A stretch of DNA of 5,088 bases from the NCBI GenBank assembly GCA_964510225.1, contig CAZEAN010000228.1:1-5088 (forward strand), in the 5' to 3' direction. The notes below the pieces were generated by a model. That model worked only from the letters and a program-made list of their open reading frames with translations, made no database searches and was not told the DNA's origin. A program made the translations under genes and the position numbers. The DNA comes from CAZEAN01 sp964510225 (GTDB taxonomy: Bacteria; Planctomycetota; Planctomycetia; Isosphaerales; Isosphaeraceae). This document shows positions 1 through 3,283 of this stretch, in pieces; within the stretch, counting starts at the first letter, position 1; every line of letters starts with the position of its first letter.

Positions 1-92
1 GACGGAGGCCTGCCGCCAGACGATCCAGGAAGAACGTTCCGTGTTTTAAGGTCTTCGTCCGGCCCATCGTCCTGCCCAAATTCGCCACTCAT
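1..92 (-). CDS. 5' end of an unidentified protein gene, cut by window edge
   Basis: An ATG at 92-90 opens a frame that stays open to the left edge (30 full codons). The peptide begins MSGEFGQDDGPDEDLKTRNV and continues with a Gly/Pro/Ser-rich stretch. The first 15 residues are strongly acidic and look like a disordered N-terminus. A GAGG (104-101 on the minus strand) lies 8 nt before the ATG, which is good Shine-Dalgarno spacing and the main reason for choosing this start. It is on the same strand as pdxH but 546 nt downstream of it, so it probably has its own promoter. No domain is visible and I do not recognise the protein. The opposite strand is also open here (about positions 3-218) without an ATG, so the coding strand is not certain. 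Confidence 0.42.
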   Translation of the reverse strand, partial: MSGEFGQDDGPDEDLKTRNVLPGSSGGRPP

Positions 93-191
93 CGGTCTAA
101 CCTCGATCTGGTTGGCCCAGCCGTCTCAATTGCTAGCCAGTCCCTTTGCTTTGAAGAAGTGCGCGTCCTTGGATGCAGAGCTTTAGTGATC

Positions 192-286
192 GTTCAGCTC
201 CCGAGGAGATCGATCTGAGATTGGGCAGACCGCCAACCTGGATCGGGCGATAACAGCGCCCGTACTCTCAGATCGTTTCTCTGAAC
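192..286. other. Nested five-helix inverted-repeat element (candidate structured RNA)
   Basis: All helices are perfect Watson-Crick. The outer stem is GTTCAG (192-197) with CTGAAC (281-286). Inside it is a small hairpin CTCC-CGA-GGAG (198-208). Next is a 10-bp stem CGATCTGAGA (211-220) with TCTCAGATCG (266-275). Within that stem lie a hairpin TTGG (221-224) with CCAA (233-236), and a GC hairpin CGGGCG-ATAACAG-CGCCCG (244-262). Together they make two nested three-way junctions with 60 of 95 bases paired. With no G-U pairs the fold is possible on either strand, so the strand is left open. I match it to no known riboswitch or ncRNA family. On the minus strand it would sit about 100 nt upstream of the left-edge start codon. 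Confidence 0.35.
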
Positions 287-318
287 TCGGTGTGACGAAG
301 ATTTGACGATCGGCTAAC

Positions 319-349
319 GGTGATTCTTGGGCTAACTTGCAAGATCACC
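319..349. other. Bulged 10-bp hairpin
   Basis: GGTGAT (319-324) pairs with ATCACC (344-349). After a single unpaired T (325), CTTG (326-329) pairs with CAAG (340-343). The loop is the 10 nt GGCTAACTTG. The heptamer GGCTAAC in the loop also occurs directly before the hairpin (312-318). No T-run follows on either strand, so it is not a classical terminator. Confidence 0.35.
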
Positions 350-370
350 AAGTCGGAGAAACGTCTTTGG

Positions 371-397
371 ACCACAATCGGTTGAGACCAACGTGGT
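371..397. other. Hairpin with asymmetric internal bulge
   Basis: ACCAC (371-375) pairs with GTGGT (393-397). A five-base bulge AATCG (376-380) is followed by GTTG (381-384) pairing with CAAC (389-392) around the loop AGAC. It is weaker than its neighbours but falls in the same run of foldable sequence. Just after it, GTTAGGT occurs twice as a direct repeat (396-402 and 410-416). Confidence 0.25.
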
Positions 398-422
398 TAG
401 GTAAAAATCGTTAGGTTTGATG

Positions 423-448
423 CATAACCGAGCGCACTCGGGTTGATG
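423..448. other. Stable hairpin with CGCA tetraloop
   Basis: CCGAG (428-432) and CTCGG (437-441) close a CGCA loop. The stem extends outward through AA/TT and CAT/ATG with single unpaired Gs at 442 and 445, giving about 10 bp. No T-run follows directly: the T6 on the plus strand is some 34 nt further on, and on the minus strand a T5 comes about 15-20 nt after. I therefore do not call it an intrinsic terminator. Confidence 0.35.
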
Positions 449-467
449 TTACTGACGGAGGAATGGA

Positions 468-488
468 GAAAAAGCCGCATTCTTTTTT
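468..488. terminator. Weak A-tract/T-tract hairpin, possible terminator
   Basis: AAAAAG (469-474) pairs with CTTTTT (482-487) around a 7-nt loop, and a T6 run ends the element on the plus strand. On the minus strand it lies about 150 nt after the pdxH stop and presents a T5 tract. The stem is almost all A-T, so termination strength would be poor. It is the only oligo-T/oligo-A element of this kind seen near the end of pdxH. The assignment is tentative. Confidence 0.15.
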
Positions 489-638
489 AGGACGCACAGA
501 CGATTATCCATGTCTCGCAAGTCAACGCAAGAGTGCATCGACATTGAAACCACATCAATCATGGATCAGAGTGGCGTCGCACGAAATCAGTGCACCGTTC
601 GAAAACCCGCCTCTCAATTTCGAGCCATTGGAACCCCT

Positions 639-1325
639 TTAGGGTGAAAGTCGAATGATCTCCCACGACGAATGGTCAGACGCGTTCTGTTGATAACAAA
701 GGCGATCATGGAGGCGTGCAGGACGCCCTTGCCAGAACTCGATGCGCACGGGTCGGAGCCGATACCCTCCCCAATTCGGTGGCTTCGGGATCTCGGCGTC
801 ACCAAACCGCTCTTTGACTTCGATAAGTCGCTTCTCTAGTTCAACTCGATCGGAGAGCACCTCACTCTGGGCCGAGGCCCACGCGCCGAGTTTGGACTCT
901 GTGGGTCGACCACGATAATAGGCTTCAGATTGCTCGGTTGGCAATTGTTCAACCAGACCCTCGATCCGGACTTGGCGTTGTTGTTCGTACCAATCGAAGA
1001 CCAACGCCGCCTTCGGATTCTGCGTGAGTTCCTTCCCCTTGCGGCTCTCGTAGTTTGTGAAGAATCGAAAGCCATCATCATCGAAACCGCGCATTAAGAC
1101 GATCCGCGCCGACGGTTGACCATCGCTGGCGACTGTCGCCAACACCATCCGATAGGGTTCGACCAAACCGCCTCGTTCTGCCTCCTCATACCAAAGGGCG
1201 AATTGTCGGATCGGATGCGGATCAACCTCGGCCTCCAAGAGCGAACCAAGGCGATACTCCAAATGAGGGTGGTTGTCGACTTGAGGTGAAGCCGGATCCG
1301 GTCGCTGGCTGTCGGACATTTTCAT
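639..1325 (-). CDS. pdxH: Pyridoxamine 5'-phosphate oxidase
   Basis: This cytosolic FMN enzyme oxidises pyridoxine 5'-phosphate and pyridoxamine 5'-phosphate to pyridoxal 5'-phosphate with O2, giving H2O2; it is the last step of B6 synthesis and salvage. Numbering from the chosen Met: the flavin-binding barrel includes RIVLMRG (74-80), TNYESRKGKEL (90-100) and RQVRIEG (117-123). GAWAS (148-152) matches the family's GAW-S segment. WGGYRL (185-190) and IEFWQG (195-200) precede RLHDR (204-208), whose Arg and His match the substrate-binding Arg197/His199 of E. coli PdxH. The protein ends in the usual WxIxRLxP form. At 228 aa it is about 10 residues longer than the E. coli enzyme. A second ATG two codons in (1319) is equally possible; neither has a clear Shine-Dalgarno. 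An upstream ATG at 1463 would add 46 residues unlike any PdxH and is not used. The gene stands alone. Confidence 0.95.
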   Translation of the reverse strand: MKMSDSQRPDPASPQVDNHPHLEYRLGSLLEAEVDPHPIRQFALWYEEAERGGLVEPYRMVLATVASDGQPSARIVLMRGFDDDGFRFFTNYESRKGKELTQNPKAALVFDWYEQQRQVRIEGLVEQLPTEQSEAYYRGRPTESKLGAWASAQSEVLSDRVELEKRLIEVKERFGDAEIPKPPNWGGYRLRPVRIEFWQGRPARLHDRLCYQQNASDHSSWEIIRLSP

Positions 1326-1495
1326 TTCAAACCAAGATGAGAGAACCAAGAGAATCGATGGCTCGGCACGTTGGGGGACGAATCCGATTGCACAACCTAA
1401 AGTTACTGTAGGCAGTTTGAAGCAGTCGATGAGCTCAACCGCTGGGTAACTCGCGTCAATCAAGCTCGGTGATCATGGCACTCGAAGGTGAGTAG

Positions 1496-1501
1496 AAGGA
1501 G
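1496..1501 (+). promoter_or_regulatory. Shine-Dalgarno site fixing the start of the small gene
   Basis: AAGGAG lies 7 nt before the ATG at 1509, close to ideal. The longer reading from GTG at 1488 would place this site inside the coding region, so the ATG is preferred. Confidence 0.7.
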
Positions 1502-1508
1502 TCAAGAG

Positions 1509-1745
1509 ATGCGCCTGGAAATTAGGAACGGAAAGATCCTTTATAAGATCAACGTGCCGGACGGAGCAGAGGTCCTCAAAACAGCGAGGGGGCAATCGAT
1601 CCTCTCGATCCCTGGACCAAGACCCGACGACACCACCACTTGGGTCCCAGCCCGCGAAATCTTGGAGACAGCCCGACGCGGCCTCTACGGGCTCTCAATC
1701 CTCGACTCTACCAAGACCCCAGAGACCGTTTCAGCCCGATCGTAA
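1509..1745 (+). CDS. Small uncharacterised protein (78 aa)
   Basis: I do not recognise this protein. It begins MRLEIRNGKILYKINVPDGA and contains short alternating hydrophobic segments (about 2-5, 9-14, 30-34) suggesting beta strands. A probable helix VPAREILETARRGLYGL spans 47-62, and a Ser/Thr-rich polar tail follows. There is no signal peptide, transmembrane segment or Cys/His metal motif, so a small soluble cytosolic protein is likely. The strong ribosome binding site and the use of C/G-ending codons support real coding. It is divergent from pdxH (183 nt between start codons) and converges with the RDD gene, whose stop lies 28 nt beyond its own. No terminator hairpin is evident in that 28-nt gap. 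A GTG at 1488 could extend it by 7 residues but is less likely. Confidence 0.62.
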   Translation: MRLEIRNGKILYKINVPDGAEVLKTARGQSILSIPGPRPDDTTTWVPAREILETARRGLYGLSILDSTKTPETVSARS

Positions 1746-1773
1746 CGCTCGGTACCCGACAGGTGGATCCCAG

Positions 1774-2265
1774 TTACTTCAATTTCTGAACCATCGTGCT
1801 CGTGAGGAGGTCGTGCAGGGCGCGGTTTTCCTTCCCAAACGCCGCCATCAGGAAGCCGACTCCGAACAGGAACAAGGACAAGAACTTCGCGAAAACCCGT
1901 CCCAACGCCCGTGCGAATCCGATCTGTTTCCCTTTGGTATCGGTAACTTGGATCCCGAGGGCCATCTTGCCGAAGGTCCCGCGGTTCGTCGAACTCTCCA
2001 TCACAGCAAAGTAGAGGATCATCCCAATCCATTGGATAAAGGTGATCAAAATCAAGCGGAGTTCGTCGCTGACATTTCCTGACTCGGAGAGGAGGGTGAT
2101 GGCTAGATCGAGTCCGAACCAGAGGAGGCCGATCAGGATCGCATCGATCAATAAGGCGGTCGATCGGTAGATTAGGCCCACCGTCCCTTGATAGCGTGCC
2201 GGTGGCGACTCGGGCTTCCGAAAGGCCGAAGAGATGCTGTTCTGCGGGGTCTCTGCTGTCGTCAT
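1774..2265 (-). CDS. RDD-family integral membrane protein
   Basis: This 163-aa protein has an RDD domain over most of its length. A disordered 25-residue N-terminus leads to YRSTALLIDAILIG (33-46), carrying the family's Arg (R34) and first Asp (D41). Transmembrane segments fall near 36-59, 70-90 and 122-144. Between the last two is the typical GTFGKMALGIQV (96-107), and after the third comes ALHDLL with the second conserved Asp (D152). RDD proteins are inner-membrane proteins of mostly unknown function; some have been linked to ion transport or stress tolerance, but nothing here fixes a substrate. It begins 18 nt after the stop of the DtxR-type regulator, so the two are probably one transcript. 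A metal-linked role is only an inference from that context. The ATG at 2265 has no strong Shine-Dalgarno, which could fit translational coupling to the upstream gene. Confidence 0.85.
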   Translation of the reverse strand: MTTAETPQNSISSAFRKPESPPARYQGTVGLIYRSTALLIDAILIGLLWFGLDLAITLLSESGNVSDELRLILITFIQWIGMILYFAVMESSTNRGTFGKMALGIQVTDTKGKQIGFARALGRVFAKFLSLFLFGVGFLMAAFGKENRALHDLLTSTMVQKLK

Positions 2266-2283
2266 CGGTAAGATCCAGGCTTT

Positions 2284-2973
2284 TCAAGCCTTTGGAGGGG
2301 TCTCTTCTGGTTCTTCGATCGCCACGAACACTTTCCCGGCGGCATCAAGCCCGAGGGCCATCGATCGATCGCCGACACCGACCACCAGCGCACCCGACTC
2401 GGGACGATTGGACTGCACAACCCCGGTCGCCCCTAATTCGAGCTGGCAATCAGCGAGGTAGCGGAGAAAGGCCGGCTCCTGATCGACAACACGGACAACC
2501 TGAAACTGTTTCCCAGCATCGAGTTCGGTCAACGGCTGGCCGATCGAGTCCGGTAGGCTGCCGTCGGCGTTCGGGATCGGGTCACCATGAGGATCGAACC
2601 TGGGATACCCCAGGTAATCATCGATCCGATTGATAAGATGTTCGGAAACGGCGTGTTCCAGGTGCTCGGCTTCGTCATGGACCTCATCCCACGGCATCCC
2701 CAGAGTCTTCACCAGGAAGAGTTCCAAGAGACGGTGGCGTCGGATCACCTTCAACGCGAGCTGAAGACCCTTTGACGTGAGTCGGACACCCTCATAAGGA
2801 GTATAACTGGCGAGTTCGGCTTCGGAGAGAGTCTTGAGCATTCCCGTGACGGTTCCAGGCGAGACCTCCATCGCTTGCGCCAGGGTTCCAGTCGCAACAG
2901 TTTGGGTTGCGCCAGAACGGGAAGCGATGAGATAGATCATCTTAACGTAGTTTTCGACCGTCAGGCTGGGCAC
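2284..2973 (-). CDS. DtxR/MntR-family metal-dependent transcriptional regulator
   Basis: This 229-aa protein has the full three-part DtxR layout. A winged helix-turn-helix spans about 5-70, with recognition region VSPGTVTGMLKTL (37-49). A metal-binding and dimerisation domain spans about 73-135, and a C-terminal FeoA/SH3-like domain about 146-221. Ligand positions are clear: H80 and E84 in RRHRLLE, H99, then E103, E106 and H107 in HDEAEHLEH. DtxR has Cys102 where this protein has E103; MntR has Glu there, so manganese-type sensing is plausible. At the MntR Asp8/DtxR Met10 position it has N8. E166 may supply the SH3 ancillary ligand. Metal-loaded members bind operators and repress metal uptake genes. 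The start is GTG at 2973, with AGAGAG 7 nt upstream. It is followed by the RDD gene and divergent from the kinase. Target genes and metal are inference. Confidence 0.92.
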   Translation of the reverse strand: MPSLTVENYVKMIYLIASRSGATQTVATGTLAQAMEVSPGTVTGMLKTLSEAELASYTPYEGVRLTSKGLQLALKVIRRHRLLELFLVKTLGMPWDEVHDEAEHLEHAVSEHLINRIDDYLGYPRFDPHGDPIPNADGSLPDSIGQPLTELDAGKQFQVVRVVDQEPAFLRYLADCQLELGATGVVQSNRPESGALVVGVGDRSMALGLDAAGKVFVAIEEPEETPPKA

Positions 2974-2980
2974 GGATGTT

Positions 2981-2986
2981 CTCTCT
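2981..2986 (-). promoter_or_regulatory. Shine-Dalgarno-like site for the GTG-started regulator
   Basis: Read on the minus strand this is AGAGAG, 7 nt before the GTG at 2973. It supports the non-ATG start, which also matches the usual N-terminal length of the family (start 7 residues before the N/D/M ligand position). Confidence 0.45.
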
Positions 2987-3041
2987 TGACCGGCCGTTGG
3001 TTGACCTCTGGTGCGCTAAACGAGACCGCCCGGAATGAAGC

Positions 3042-3068
3042 CGTCGAGGGCTCCCGATCGGCTCGACG
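3042..3068. promoter_or_regulatory. Inverted repeat upstream of the regulator, possible operator or leader hairpin
   Basis: CGTCGAG (3042-3048) is the perfect reverse complement of CTCGACG (3062-3068). The 13-nt spacer contains the palindrome CCGATCGG (3054-3061). It lies 69-95 nt upstream of the regulator start. It could be a repressor site or a hairpin in the 5' leader. Its sequence does not resemble known DtxR-family boxes. Confidence 0.25.
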
Positions 3069-3154
3069 ACATCATAACCAAGTCCGAGGCCGAACCACGA
3101 CCCCGACCCCGCACAACGGCTCAGATTCGGAAGTCTGCCGCGGAGCGAGTCGAT

Positions 3155-3169
3155 TGATCGAACGGATCA
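3155..3169. promoter_or_regulatory. Short inverted repeat upstream of the kinase
   Basis: TGATC-GAACG-GATCA forms a 5+5+5 inverted repeat about 115 nt before the kinase start. Since GATC is very frequent throughout this DNA, the repeat may be coincidental. Confidence 0.12.
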
Positions 3170-3269
3170 GGGCCAAACACCAAGTCTTCAGCCCTTAAAC
3201 TACGTCGCAATAGGGAATGGGAAACGATATAGAGGTTGATAGCGCCGTCACGCTGATGCTTAGCCAACC

Positions 3270-3274
3270 AAGGA
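3270..3274 (+). promoter_or_regulatory. Shine-Dalgarno site for the kinase
   Basis: AAGGA lies 9 nt before the ATG at 3284. An in-frame TGA at 3254-3256 rules out a start further upstream, apart from an unlikely TTG at 3278. Confidence 0.6.
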
Positions 3275-3283
3275 ATATTGTTC

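Larger units (their letters stand above)
93..638. other. Long non-coding gap with several inverted repeats
   Basis: This stretch of about 546 nt lies between the start of the left-edge gene and the stop of pdxH. It appears less GC-rich than the flanking genes and holds no ORF with convincing codon use. No tRNA, RNase P, tmRNA or SRP RNA consensus was recognised on either strand. It is not featureless: from 192 to 448 much of the sequence can be folded into Watson-Crick hairpins (listed separately), and an A-rich/T-rich pair follows at 468-488. The stretch 489-638 shows no structure I can support. It could be a leader of the left-edge gene, a 3' region of pdxH, or an independent RNA gene. Confidence 0.6.
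2974..3283. promoter_or_regulatory. Divergent intergenic region between metalloregulator and kinase
   Basis: These 310 nt must hold promoters for both divergent genes. I see no convincing -35/-10 pair; TATAGA (3228-3233) is -10-like for the kinase but has no good partner. Inverted repeats are present at 3042-3068 and 3155-3169 (listed separately). A short C-rich direct repeat (CGACCCCGACCCC) lies near 3098-3111. No canonical 19-bp DtxR/IdeR or MntR box was found by eye. ORFs here overlap both leaders and have no ribosome binding site. Confidence 0.55.

Noticed and set aside
3..218. Open plus-strand frame at the left edge
   Set aside because: It has no start within the window and runs into the 211-220 repeat arm. 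The opposite strand has an ATG with a properly spaced ribosome binding site, so that reading is preferred, though not proven.
371..448. Possible tRNA in the hairpin cluster
   Set aside because: There is no TTCRA-type T-loop, acceptor stem or CCA in the right geometry on either strand.
463..642. Plus-strand ORF of 59 codons preceded by GGAGGA
   Set aside because: The purine run sits directly against the ATG, too close for a normal Shine-Dalgarno. Third codon positions are A/T-rich, unlike the real genes here. The composition suggests chance, and it runs into the pdxH stop.
1326..1463. N-terminal extension of pdxH to an upstream ATG
   Set aside because: The 46 extra residues do not resemble any PdxH N-terminus, and the normal family start fits the ATG at 1325 or 1319.
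1746..1773. Terminator between the convergent small gene and RDD gene
   Set aside because: Only the short palindrome GGTACC is present, with no stable stem and no T-run.
1685..2287. 200-codon minus-strand ORF overlapping the RDD gene in another frame
   Set aside because: The RDD frame carries a recognisable membrane domain. This one is rich in Arg, Asp and Pro with no domain.
2875..3198. 107-codon plus-strand ORF over the regulator's 5' end and the divergent gap
   Set aside because: It overlaps well-supported regulator coding sequence in antisense, has no ribosome binding site, and its product is low in hydrophobic core and rich in Arg/Ser, typical of a shadow frame.
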